Source: Azospirillum sp. RU38E
GTDB lineage: Bacteria > Pseudomonadota > Alphaproteobacteria > Azospirillales > Azospirillaceae
NCBI RefSeq assembly: GCF_900188385.1
Contig: NZ_FZOI01000017.1
Coordinates: forward strand, 62,001-126,000
Length of the DNA: 64,000 nucleotides
Direction of reading: 5' to 3'
Each line of letters opens with the position of its first letter. Positions within the stretch are counted from its first letter, which is position 1. A program made the position numbers and the translations under genes. The notes beneath the pieces were generated by a model that was given only the letters and a program-made list of their open reading frames with translations, was not told where the DNA came from and did no database searches. Below are positions 25,317-33,800 of the stretch, piece after piece.

Positions 25317-25386
25317 GGTGGGGTTAGCCCCCACCCGACTAAAAAACCACCATCCATCCCCCCAAAAAACAGGGAGACTTCACATC

Positions 25387-26235
25387 ATGTCGCAGAACAC
25401 AGGCCGCTTTGCCGGCAAGGTTGCCGTGGTCACCGGGTCCGGTCGCCGGGCCGGGTTGGGTGAGGCGATTGCCCGCCGGCTGGCAGCTGACGGGGCCAGC
25501 ATCGTACTGTCCGATATCGGTCGTTCCGCCGATGCCGCCACGCCCGACAGCATGATCGGTGGCATGTCGGAAATGCAGGCCCTGGCCGCCGACATTGCCG
25601 CCAGCACCGGATCGCGGGTGGAAACCTTCGTCTGCGATGTGCGCAAGATCGACTCTATGCGCGCCATGGCGGCCTTCGCGGTAGAGAAGCTGGGCGGGCT
25701 GGATTTCTGGATCAACAATGCCGGCATCGGCTACATCATGAAGCCGCTGCTGGACCTGGAGGTCGAGGAATGGCAGGCGGTCATTGATGTGAACCTGACC
25801 GGCTGTTTCAACGGCATCAAGGCGGCGGCTGAAATCATGGTGCCGGCGGCCAAGGGCGGGCGCATCATCAATATCGCCAGCCAGGCCGCCAAGTCGGGCT
25901 TCCCGTTCGCCGCCGGCTATTGTTCCTCCAAACATGGTCTGGTCGGGCTGGTGCGCTCCACCGCCATTGAGCTGGGGCGCCACAAGATCACCGTCAACAA
26001 TGTCTGCCCCAACCATGTCACCACCGGGCTGGGCGCCTGGCAGAATGAATATTTCTCCAAGCAGCTTGGCATGACGATGGAGCAATATCTGGATGCCATG
26101 AAGGGCCGCATTCCCATGGGCCGCCCCGGTGTGCCGGCGGATACGGCCAATGCGGTGGCCTTCCTCTGCTCTGACGAGGCTGTCTATATCACCGCTGAAA
26201 GCATGAATGTCTCCGGTGGTGAGGAACCGCACTGA
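25387..26235 (+). CDS. Short-chain dehydrogenase/reductase (SDR)
   Basis: NAD(P)-dependent oxidoreductase of 282 residues. The nucleotide-binding segment reads VTGSGRRAGLGEAIARRLA (15-33), a TGxxxGxG-type glycine pattern. FWINNAG is at 108-113. Catalytic residues are visible as Asn136, Ser165 (NIASQAAKSG) and Tyr178-Lys182 (GYCSSKHG), and the C-terminus AESMNVSGGEEPH is SDR-like. ATG 25387 follows a GGGAGA Shine-Dalgarno sequence. The open frame extends 26 codons further upstream but would start inside the 29-bp inverted repeat. It is probably in the flavoprotein transcript and is followed by a hairpin shared with the convergent GntR gene. Likely role: oxidation or reduction of an alcohol or ketone pathway intermediate. 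Confidence 0.9.
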   Translation: MSQNTGRFAGKVAVVTGSGRRAGLGEAIARRLAADGASIVLSDIGRSADAATPDSMIGGMSEMQALAADIAASTGSRVETFVCDVRKIDSMRAMAAFAVEKLGGLDFWINNAGIGYIMKPLLDLEVEEWQAVIDVNLTGCFNGIKAAAEIMVPAAKGGRIINIASQAAKSGFPFAAGYCSSKHGLVGLVRSTAIELGRHKITVNNVCPNHVTTGLGAWQNEYFSKQLGMTMEQYLDAMKGRIPMGRPGVPADTANAVAFLCSDEAVYITAESMNVSGGEEPH

Positions 26236-26248
26236 TCAGGCTGGAAGA

Positions 26249-26275
26249 GTAAGCGGGGGGAACACCCCCGCTTAC
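26249..26275. terminator. Terminator-type hairpin between SDR and GntR genes
   Basis: Perfect 11-bp stem, GTAAGCGGGGG pairing with CCCCCGCTTAC, around a 5-nt loop. It lies between convergent genes and overlaps the stop codon of the GntR gene (26272-26274). It lacks a strong T-tract, so termination strength is uncertain. Confidence 0.65.
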
Positions 26276-27069
26276 CCTTCCGATTTCCAGGCGCTGCTGC
26301 CGCCCTTGCGGTTGGAGCGCATATGGTATTTGAACCGGTCGGGCCGGTAATGGGCGTAGAGCAACTGCACCGCCCGGCCTGACTTGTCCCGCATCACCCG
26401 TTCAATGCGCAGCAACGGCGCGCCGGGGTCCAGTCCCAGATGGGCGGCCAACGGCGGCTCGGCCGCCACAGCGGTGATCCATTGTTCCGCCTCGTGTGCG
26501 GCGGCGCCGATCCGTTCCAGCAGCACCAGGGTGGGGGTGGTTTCCATATCCTGCCGGCTGATCCGGGCCGCTATATCGGCCGGCATATACTGCACCAGAT
26601 AGGAAAAGGGCTCGCCCGATAATTTGCGCAGGCGCACCGCGCGCTGCACCGGGCTGCCCGGCTCAATATCCAGCAGATCGGCGACGATGCTGGAGGCCGG
26701 GCCATCGCTGGTCTCCAGTATCTCCACTTCCGTTTCCAGGCCCAGGGTCTTCAGGCTTTCGATCAAATTGTCGAAACTGCCATGGACCTGGGGCAGGGCA
26801 GCCGATGCCGTCACCACCGTGCCGCGCCCGCGATGCCGGCTGACCAGATCATGGGCCGCCAGTTCATTCAGCGCGCGCTTCACGGTGATGCGGGAGACAT
26901 CGAACAGCTTGGCGAGTTCCTGCTCACCGGGAATGACCGAATTGGCCGGAAATTCCCCGGTCCTGATCTTCTCCCGCAGCACGAGGAAGATCTGGTGGTA
27001 AAGCGGGGTCGGGGCGGAATGATCCAACTGGTCCGGGCTCAGTCCTGTATGGGTATTGGGCTGGTCCAT
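26272..27069 (-). CDS. GntR-family transcriptional regulator, HutC subfamily (UTRA domain)
   Basis: 265-residue DNA-binding regulator. The winged helix-turn-helix occupies about residues 20-88 (LYHQIFLVLREKIRTGEF, PGEQELAKLFDVSRITVKRAL, LVSRHRGRGTVV). The UTRA ligand-binding domain follows at about 110-250 (PVQRAVRLRKLSGEPFSYLVQYMP, LRIERVMRDKSGRAVQLLYAHYRPDRFKY). It is the only regulator within the two GntR-operator blocks and lies amid five copies of T(G/T)(G/A)TAT-N6-ATACCA. TGGT/ACCA half-sites are known for HutC-subfamily members such as NagR/DasR and PhnF, though with closer spacing. It probably represses the pathway until a substrate or intermediate binds the UTRA domain. An imperfect related palindrome at 27101-27117, upstream of its own gene, suggests autoregulation. 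Confidence 0.92.
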   Translation of the reverse strand: MDQPNTHTGLSPDQLDHSAPTPLYHQIFLVLREKIRTGEFPANSVIPGEQELAKLFDVSRITVKRALNELAAHDLVSRHRGRGTVVTASAALPQVHGSFDNLIESLKTLGLETEVEILETSDGPASSIVADLLDIEPGSPVQRAVRLRKLSGEPFSYLVQYMPADIAARISRQDMETTPTLVLLERIGAAAHEAEQWITAVAAEPPLAAHLGLDPGAPLLRIERVMRDKSGRAVQLLYAHYRPDRFKYHMRSNRKGGSSAWKSEG

Positions 27070-27100
27070 CGATCTCCGCCGGCTCGCCTGTTTTAGGGTT

Positions 27101-27117
27101 GATATTTCAGCTATATC
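27101..27117. promoter_or_regulatory. Possible autoregulatory GntR site (degenerate)
   Basis: GATAT-N7-ATATC lies 32 bp upstream of the GntR start codon. It resembles the strong operators but has a 7-bp spacer and a mismatched right half. It may be a weaker autoregulatory site. Confidence 0.35.
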
Positions 27118-27160
27118 GGATCGCGCCGTCGCGCAAGCCTGCCTGATAGGTCATTGACAA

Positions 27161-28075
27161 TCAGACGATTGTCAATGCGGGCGGCTGCACACAGCCGCAA
27201 CCGGGCCGGGCAAGCACGCCGGCCAGACTGTCGCCCAGCGGCTTGATGCGATAGGGCAGACCGCTGACATAGGGGCGGATGGTCAGCGTCAGCAGGCGCG
27301 GGCTCTGCATCCGCGCCGCCTCGTCCAGCAGCCAGTCGGCGGCATCGCCCACCTGCGCCACCCATTCATGTTCAGGCCGGGAATAGCTGATCAGGATTTG
27401 CCAGTCATCCAGCTCGTTGGACAGCGGCAGCGCCGTCAGATCGCCCGACTCCGTGGCAAAACGGGTGGGCAGATCATCATGCGCCCAATCGGCAAACCAG
27501 CGCAGGCCGGCAGCGGCCAGCCGGGCCGGGGTATGGAAACCCTCCGCACGGGCCGGGCTGATCCAGCCGGTGGGGCGCTGGCCGCTGGCTGTTTCAATGG
27601 CGGACAGCGTGTCGGCGATGTAACGGTTTTCCACCTCCGCCGACAGGCCGGAATGGTGCAGCGCATCGGTGTCCCAGCCATGGGCGCAGATATCATGCCC
27701 CGCCGCCACCACGTCGCGCACCAGTTGCGGGTAACGCTCGGCCACCGCCCCCTGCACGGCGAAGGTGGCCTTCACGCCCAGCTTGGCGAACAGCTTCAGC
27801 AGGCGATAGGCGCCGACCCGGTTGCCATAATCGCGCGTCGTGTAATGGCGCAGGTCGGGATAGGGTGTCTGCATCGCGCCCGGTGCCTTGAAGGGCTGGC
27901 CGGACGGGTTAAGCGGGAAGAATTCCAGCGGCACCACCACCCACAGGCCCAGCTTCAACCCGCCCGGCAGGGCGATGGGCTGGCGGTCGGGCAGGGGGGC
28001 TGCCGGGTAATGGGCATGGTCCGGCCCGGCCTTGCGCTGCGGATAAACCAGATAGCTGTCGGGAAGGGTGCTCAT
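27161..28075 (-). CDS. Polysaccharide-deacetylase-fold hydrolase (PuuE allantoinase-like), second copy
   Basis: 304-residue NodB-fold protein of the metal-dependent deacetylase superfamily whose PuuE branch opens cyclic amides such as allantoin. Visible segments are RDYGNRVGAYRLLKLFAKLGVKATFA (about residues 83-108), GHDICAHGWDTDALHHSG with the HxxxD-like metal region near 130, and ISPARAEGFHT near 173. The ATG overlaps the stop of the preceding paralogue (ATGA at 28072-28075), so the two are translationally coupled and may form a heteromeric pair. The C-terminal tail is Pro/Gly/Cys-rich and less conserved. It is the last gene of the isochorismatase-deacetylase-deacetylase operon, near the GntR gene. 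The substrate is unknown; a ring-opening amidohydrolase activity is inferred from the subfamily. Confidence 0.82.
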   Translation of the reverse strand: MSTLPDSYLVYPQRKAGPDHAHYPAAPLPDRQPIALPGGLKLGLWVVVPLEFFPLNPSGQPFKAPGAMQTPYPDLRHYTTRDYGNRVGAYRLLKLFAKLGVKATFAVQGAVAERYPQLVRDVVAAGHDICAHGWDTDALHHSGLSAEVENRYIADTLSAIETASGQRPTGWISPARAEGFHTPARLAAAGLRWFADWAHDDLPTRFATESGDLTALPLSNELDDWQILISYSRPEHEWVAQVGDAADWLLDEAARMQSPRLLTLTIRPYVSGLPYRIKPLGDSLAGVLARPGCGCVQPPALTIV

Positions 28076-29028
28076 GCCGCATCTCCTGCGGGATTGAAGC
28101 CGGTGCCGGGCCGGGCGCAGCCGCGCGCCTGGATATCGGCCAGGGACTGGTCGTAATGGTTGGCGAGGTAGAATTCGGCGATTTCCTTCGCCGTCGTCAC
28201 CCAGATATCATCGCGGTGGCTGGTGATGTAGCGCAGCGCTTCGCGGAACGGCCCCATCCGGTGCGGATGCCCCACCAGATAGGCGTGCAGAGGGATGCAC
28301 ATCACCGTGCCCGTCTCCGCGCCTTCTTCCAGCAACTGGTCGAAATGGCGCATCAGCGCGTCGGCATAGGCGCGCGGGCTCTGATGATAGACGCCGTAGG
28401 TAATGACGTCGTTGACTTCCAGGCTATAGGGCATGGAGATCAGGCGGTTCTTGCCCTTCACCTTCATCGGCTGGGGCTGGTCATCCTGGAACAGGTCGCA
28501 ACTGTACCAGAATTCATATTCCGCCAGCAGATCCATGGTGCGTTCGGTATGGGTCAGCGCCGGGGCCAGATAGCCGCGGATACGCTGGCCTGTGGCATCC
28601 AGCACCGATTTGATGCTGTCCTCGATAACCGCGCGTTCCTGCGCCTCGGTCATATTATAGGAATAGCGGGTGTTATAGATGCCGTGGCTGAAGAATTCCC
28701 AGTTCCGGTCCACGCAGGCCTGAATGATTTCCGGGTGATGGTCCAGCATGGCGCAGGACAGGCTGATGGACCCGCGCACGCCGCATTCGTCCATCGCCTC
28801 CATCAACCGCCAATGGCCGACCCGGTTGCCCCAGTCGCGCGCGGAATAGGGCACCACATCCGGGTGCGGCCGGCCCCAGGGCTTGCGCGACGGGTTGATG
28901 GGCGGGTCCAGCTCGTAAAACTCAATATTGGGGGCGACCCAGAAGGCCAGCTTCTTTTCCCCCGGCCAGACAATCTTGGGCCGGTCCTGATAGGGCCAGA
29001 AATCATAGAGATTGGGATCGCGGTGCAT
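28072..29028 (-). CDS. Polysaccharide-deacetylase-fold hydrolase (PuuE allantoinase-like), first copy
   Basis: 318-residue NodB-fold hydrolase related to PuuE-type allantoinases. Features are KIVWPGEKKLAFWVAPNIEFYELD near residue 18, ARDWGNRVGHWRLMEAMDECGVRG near 63, NWEFFSHGIYNTRYS (the metal-site His region) near 110, GYLAPALTHTERTMDLLAEYEFWYSCD near 150, and a C-terminal HPHRMGPFREALRYI. No signal peptide is present, so it is cytosolic, unlike true cell-wall deacetylases. It lies 53 bp after the isochorismatase gene and overlaps its paralogue by 4 bp. A truncated third relative occurs at 54022-54225. Two tandem unlike copies suggest either two successive ring-opening steps or an obligate complex. 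Confidence 0.84.
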   Translation of the reverse strand: MHRDPNLYDFWPYQDRPKIVWPGEKKLAFWVAPNIEFYELDPPINPSRKPWGRPHPDVVPYSARDWGNRVGHWRLMEAMDECGVRGSISLSCAMLDHHPEIIQACVDRNWEFFSHGIYNTRYSYNMTEAQERAVIEDSIKSVLDATGQRIRGYLAPALTHTERTMDLLAEYEFWYSCDLFQDDQPQPMKVKGKNRLISMPYSLEVNDVITYGVYHQSPRAYADALMRHFDQLLEEGAETGTVMCIPLHAYLVGHPHRMGPFREALRYITSHRDDIWVTTAKEIAEFYLANHYDQSLADIQARGCARPGTGFNPAGDAA

Positions 29029-29081
29029 GGGCTTGGTTTCCCGGAAGGATGCGATATCGATAAGGAATGCCTGCGGGGCGG

Positions 29082-29774
29082 TTACTTGCCTGCCAGGGCT
29101 GCCAGGTGCGCTTCTACCTCCGCCACGCCCACCACATCGGCATATTTCAGCAGCAGGTCGGTCAGGTTGGCGAAATGGTAGCTTTCATGCTTATCGGCGA
29201 CGCATTCCTCCGGCACGATGGTGCGATAGCCGCGCGACAGGCTGTCCACCGCCGTGGCGCGCACACAGCCGGACGTGCTGCCGCCGGTCACCACCACCGT
29301 GTCGATCTTGTGCCAGACCAGATAGGATTGCAGCGGCGTTTCATGGAAGGCGGACGGCATCCGCTTGTCATAAACAAGGTCCACCGCCGCATTGATCTCC
29401 ACCCGTGGATCGAAGGCGTGGCGCTCACTGTCCTTGCGGATGTTCTGCAGGCTGTCGGGCGTGTTGGTGCGCGTCCCCCAGATGCCGGCGTCGCCACCAT
29501 CCGCCTTATAACACACGCGCGTCCAGACCACCGGCATCCCCAGTGCGCGGGCAGCGGCACTGATGCGGTTGACATGGGCGATCTGGTCCGGATCGGTGAC
29601 ATAGGCCGAAACCGGGAACAGGTCGGGCCTGGTATAGGCCTGCTGGAAATCCACATTCACAATGGCCAGCCGCTGGCCAAAGCCGAACTTGGCCCGCGTC
29701 GGGTTTGCCTTGACCCGTTCATAGATTTCGCGGGCCGTCTTTTCCTCACGCACCATGGTCGATTCAAAACGCAT
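29082..29774 (-). CDS. Isochorismatase-family cysteine hydrolase (N-carbamoylsarcosine amidase-like)
   Basis: 230-residue amidohydrolase. The catalytic triad of the family is recognisable: Asp42 in IVNVDFQQAY, Lys137 in YDKRMPSAF and Cys170 in GGSTSGCVRATAVDS. Members include N-carbamoylsarcosine amidase, maleamate amidohydrolase, nicotinamidase and ureidoacrylate hydrolase. The WxTRxxYKADGGDAG segment near residue 84 is typical of the CSHase-like branch. It is the first gene of an operon with the two PuuE-like genes. ATG 29774 has an AAAGGG site 8 nt upstream, and operator site 3 begins 38 bp before it. It probably removes a carbamoyl or amide group after ring opening by a neighbour, releasing ammonia. 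The exact substrate is unknown. Confidence 0.86.
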   Translation of the reverse strand: MRFESTMVREEKTAREIYERVKANPTRAKFGFGQRLAIVNVDFQQAYTRPDLFPVSAYVTDPDQIAHVNRISAAARALGMPVVWTRVCYKADGGDAGIWGTRTNTPDSLQNIRKDSERHAFDPRVEINAAVDLVYDKRMPSAFHETPLQSYLVWHKIDTVVVTGGSTSGCVRATAVDSLSRGYRTIVPEECVADKHESYHFANLTDLLLKYADVVGVAEVEAHLAALAGK

Positions 29775-29811
29775 CGCCAGACCCTTTCAGCGCCCCCTGT
29801 TGGGCAGATAG

Positions 29812-29831
29812 ATGGTATATCTTTATACCAT
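29812..29831. promoter_or_regulatory. Putative GntR operator, site 3
   Basis: ATGGTAT-N6-ATACCAT, a perfect 7-bp inverted repeat 38 bp upstream of the isochorismatase-family start codon. Half-sites and spacing are the same as in site 2. Confidence 0.75.
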
Positions 29832-29876
29832 GCTAATCCATCAACCCGGGGGCGCTCAACCCCTTATATGCCTGTT

Positions 29877-30002
29877 CCCGCTGATCGCAGGCGATCAGCG
29901 GGCCTCAGTCGCCGGCGCCCACCTCCGTGGGCTTGGCTACGCCGCATGGGCGGCGCGGCGGCAGTCGCCGCCGTACCTGTTGGCGATGAACGCCAACAGG
30001 TA
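29877..30002. repeat. Multi-hairpin intergenic element, copy A (five stems)
   Basis: Five successive hairpins lie in 126 bp. Stem 1 pairs 29877-29888 with 29891-29902. Stem 2 is GCCCAC-CTCC-GTGGGC (29917-29932). The conserved word TTGGCTACGC follows, then stem 3 CGCCGC-ATGG-GCGGCG (29940-29955), stem 4 GGCGGC-AGTC-GCCGCC (29957-29972), and stem 5 pairing 29974-29985 with 29991-30002. Copy C at 57832-57982 has the same order in reverse orientation, with different stem sequences. It sits 21 bp beyond the stop of the minus-strand cupin gene. No coding sequence is seen in 29832-30023. Confidence 0.8.
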
Positions 30003-30023
30003 TCGTCGGGGCAGGGTGAAAGA

Positions 30024-30737
30024 TCAGGCCGGGCGATAGATCGCATAGACCTTGGCCACATGTTCCCGGCTTTCCCAAGAACAGTCGGCCCCCTGCTCCA
30101 CCAGGAAGACAGCGCCCTGATGAAAAGTACCTTCCCGCCCGGCCCCATCCACGAAGGTAACGCTGCCGGCCAGCAGGTGCATCAACTCATAATGGCGATA
30201 GAACATCGACCGGCGGTGATAGGGCGTGCTGTCCCAGACGCCGCACATGAAGGTGCCGCTGGCGGATTTATAGCTGGTATGGTTACGGCAGGATGGGGTG
30301 GGGGAGATCAACAGTTCAGCCAGCGGCGCGCCGGATGGTTCCAGCGCCGCATCATGGTCGATGGCCAGGGGCTGGTCGGCTCCCGCTCCACCCGGCTCGG
30401 CACAGCGCATGATGATCGCCTGCGCCCCAGCGGTGGAAGAATAGTGGAAATCCCGCCCGCGCGGGATGACGGCGCTGGCATCGGCCGCCAACACGATGCT
30501 GGCATTTGCGGCGCTGATCGTCAGATCGCCCTGCAGCAGGATGATGAACTCATCCCCCGCCTGTGCGGCCACCACCCCGGCACCCGCTGCCAGTGACAGG
30601 GCAGCAACGGAGACAGGACCGGGGGCGAGATCCAGCGCCACACGGGCTTGCAGATAACCGCCGGGTGCAAGGGTGGCCAGCGCCTCCCCGGCGAAACGGC
30701 GCAGATCGATGAAGCTGAGAACCCGGCTATCCTGCAT
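30024..30737 (-). CDS. Bicupin protein (cupin_3/DUF861-like C-terminal domain)
   Basis: 237-residue protein with two cupin-like halves. The N-half (about residues 20-115) has AGDEFIILLQGDLTISA and VIPRGRDFHYSSTAG. The C-half (about 145-237) has GTFMCGVWDSTPYHRR, YRHYELMHLLAGSVTFVD and FLVEQGADCSWESREHVAKVYAIYRP, close to the cupin_3/DUF861 pattern seen in EutQ- and ureidoglycolate-type proteins. The C-half keeps His and Glu (ELMH) that could bind metal; the N-half lacks most of them. No signal peptide is present. It is transcribed on its own, towards the multi-hairpin element and the isochorismatase operon. Enzyme or metabolite-binding function cannot be told apart. Confidence 0.75.
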   Translation of the reverse strand: MQDSRVLSFIDLRRFAGEALATLAPGGYLQARVALDLAPGPVSVAALSLAAGAGVVAAQAGDEFIILLQGDLTISAANASIVLAADASAVIPRGRDFHYSSTAGAQAIIMRCAEPGGAGADQPLAIDHDAALEPSGAPLAELLISPTPSCRNHTSYKSASGTFMCGVWDSTPYHRRSMFYRHYELMHLLAGSVTFVDGAGREGTFHQGAVFLVEQGADCSWESREHVAKVYAIYRPA

Positions 30738-30853
30738 CTTTGTCTCCCTGACAATATGGCAAGGTGCCAGGATAGTCGGCAGCCATCACCCCCCGGCACC
30801 GTTCAGAGGCCGGGGCATGGCATCATCTGCCGCCGCCGGGTGGCCTTGCGGCA

Positions 30854-33800
30854 TCAAACCAGCCATACCCCATCATCGGCGGCCATGATGCTGCGCCCTT
30901 CGCGCAGGCCCCAGTTCAGATAATGCGACAGCGGATCGATATCGGCCGCCGCCACATCGGGATTGTCGGCCAGATAGCGGCTGGTATCCAGCCAATGCGA
31001 CGGGTCATGCCCCTGTTTCCAGCCCGCTGCCAGATAATGCTGATAGCCGGTCTTATAGGTGCCATCCGCCACCGCCTGGCGTGCGTCGGCATAGGTCGAC
31101 AGATACCAGCTTTCATCGAACAGGGCGTTGGGATCACGTCCTTCCTGCTGGCCATAGCGTAGATAATGTTCCAACGCGCTGCTCAGCCGGCCGGCATCAA
31201 CGGCCGCTGCCACATCGGGGTTCTGCGCCCGATAGAAGGCGGCGTCGAAACCCAGCCGGTCGGGATTGACCGCCGCCATGTCCAGCACACCGGACGGGTT
31301 GCGCCCCTCCTGCCAGCCATAGGTCTGGTAATGGGCAAAGCTGGTGCTGATCAGCCCGGCCTTGATGGCGGCATCGACATCCGGATTCTGCGCCCGGTAC
31401 CATAATTCATTGAACAGGGCGTTGGGCCGCCGGCCCTCTGCGGCACCATAAAGGGCATAATGCTGTTCGGCGCTGACCACGGCACCGCTGGCAATGACGA
31501 AGTCCACATCCGGATAATGTGAAAGATAAAAATCTGTATCGAAGGAAAGGCCGCGCAGGCTTTCCATCGGTCGGTCCGGCATATTGACCAGCATCACCCG
31601 GTCATCGAAGCGCAGAATCTCCACATTGCGGATAATATCGCTGCCCTGGCTGGCATGGGTAAGGGACAGGCTGCCATCGGCCAAGCGGGTGATGGTCACC
31701 TCAGCAAAGCGGGCATCCACCCGCACGACATCGATACCCTCACCCCCATCCAGCGTATCATGGCCCGTACCGCCGGACAGGCTGTCATTGCCGATGCCGC
31801 CAAAGACACTGTCATTGCCGGCATCGCCATAAAGCAGATCGTCACCTCCGGCACTGCCGATCGTGTCATCCCCGCCGCCGCCGCGCAGCGTGTCATTATC
31901 AGCGCCCAGTATCATGGACTGGCGGCCCGCATCACCAACGGCGAAGGTGGCACCCGCCCCGCCGCCCACCGTGGCATCACCCACCAGCACGACATAATGC
32001 AGATTATCCAGCATCAGCATGGCCCCCGGCAGGGTGCGCGTATCCAGCAGCACGGCAGACTGGCCGTTGCTGCCGCCGGCCGATCCGGTGATGCTGATCG
32101 GCTGGCCGCCGCTGCTGCTGCCGGACAGGGTGATGCTGCGCAACGTGATGGGGGCACCTGCAGCGGCCTGGCTGAACATGCCACCGATATTGGCGTCACT
32201 GTTCAGGCCATCCAGTTGACCGGTGATGGAACGGCCAGTGGCATCGGGGGCCAACGGATCGACCGTGCCGCTGACGGTCAGCCCGACGCCCACCGGCACG
32301 GCGGCCGTCAACGGCACATTGCCCGCCCCGCCCGCCAGCGACAGGGTGGCAAAGGGCGATCCATCCGGCCGGGGGGCGATGGGATCAATCCGCAGGCTCT
32401 CCGTCAGCCGCCCTTCGCCATCCAGGCCGGGGGTGACGATGATGGAAACGCCATCCTGTTCCCGCACGGGCGGCAGGGCCGTCTGGTTGCTGACACTCAG
32501 CGTTGTTGCGGTGGCGGCATTGCCCACCGCATCGGCCAATTGCCCGGCCGCCCCATCATAGGAAAGGCTGACCACATCCCCGTTGAAGACAGGCAGGGCC
32601 AGGGTCAGCACCAGCCGGTCGCCCTCTCCGCTGCTGGCGGTGATGGCGCGGTTGATGCCATTGACGGTAAGCCTGAAGCCGGCAGCAGACGGGTTCACGA
32701 TCGGCTCACTGAAAAGCAGCGACAGGCTGTTTCCATTCACCATCGCGGTGGACAGGCTGGGGGCCTGATTGTCCAGCCGATAGGTTTCAACAGTACCGGT
32801 CGGGTTGTCCGTCAGCCGGTTGCCGGCACTGTCCGTCACGTCGTGACCATTGGCCAAGGCCAGCCTGACAATCCCGTTCAGCCCCGCCAGATCGCCCCCG
32901 CTGACCGTCACGTCATAGCTGTTGCCGACGCCGGTATAGTCAATCGACTGAACAAGGGCCGCACTGCCCTGCACCGTCAGGTCACTGGCATCGAGATGCT
33001 GCACCGCCTCACTGAAACTGACACGGAAGATCAGCGTATCGGCATTGGTCACTTCCCGTGCCGGGCCGCTGCGGCTGATCCCGGTGATGCTGGGGGCGGT
33101 GCCATCCACGGTTATGGCCGCCAGACCGGTCACAGGACCGGTCAGCCCCGCCGCATCCTTCTGGCGCACCTGCACCAGATTATCGGCATAGGTGCCGGCC
33201 GCCAGCGTGAGGCTGGTACCTATGCCGCTGGTCCACTGGTTGCCGCCATCCAGGCTATATTCCCAGCCGCCAGCGTCTTCCAGCCCGCCCACCGTTATTG
33301 TGCCGTCCCTAGTAATGCGGTCGCTGGCAGAAATGCCGGTATCGGCTGCCAAGGTCAGCGTGGGGGCCGCCGGCGGGGTGCTGTCAATGGTGACACTGAA
33401 ACCGCCAAGGCTGGCATTGGCGGCCACGGCCAGCCCCGTTTCATCCGTCACCTGTCCCGCCGCCAGGGCGATGGTATAGGTGCCATTATCCGCTTCATCC
33501 CAGGTGCCGCCGGGGGCGGTAATGGTATAGGTGGCGGTGCCGGTGGTGGCGTCCCACAGGGCGCCGGTCACCACCAAGGCGCCGCCGGGACCAGTGACCG
33601 TGACATCGTTGATATCGATGCTGCTGGCATTGATGCTGCCGTCACTGTCGCTGAAGCGGATGCTGAAACTGTAGCTGCCCGCCCCGGCCGCCACCTGATC
33701 CAGATCGGCGGCGACAAGCCCATTGGTCGTGGGCGGGGTGATGGTGGTGAAGTGATAGGCGGTGTTATCCACATTGGCCGCCACCGCGTTACCGGCCAGA

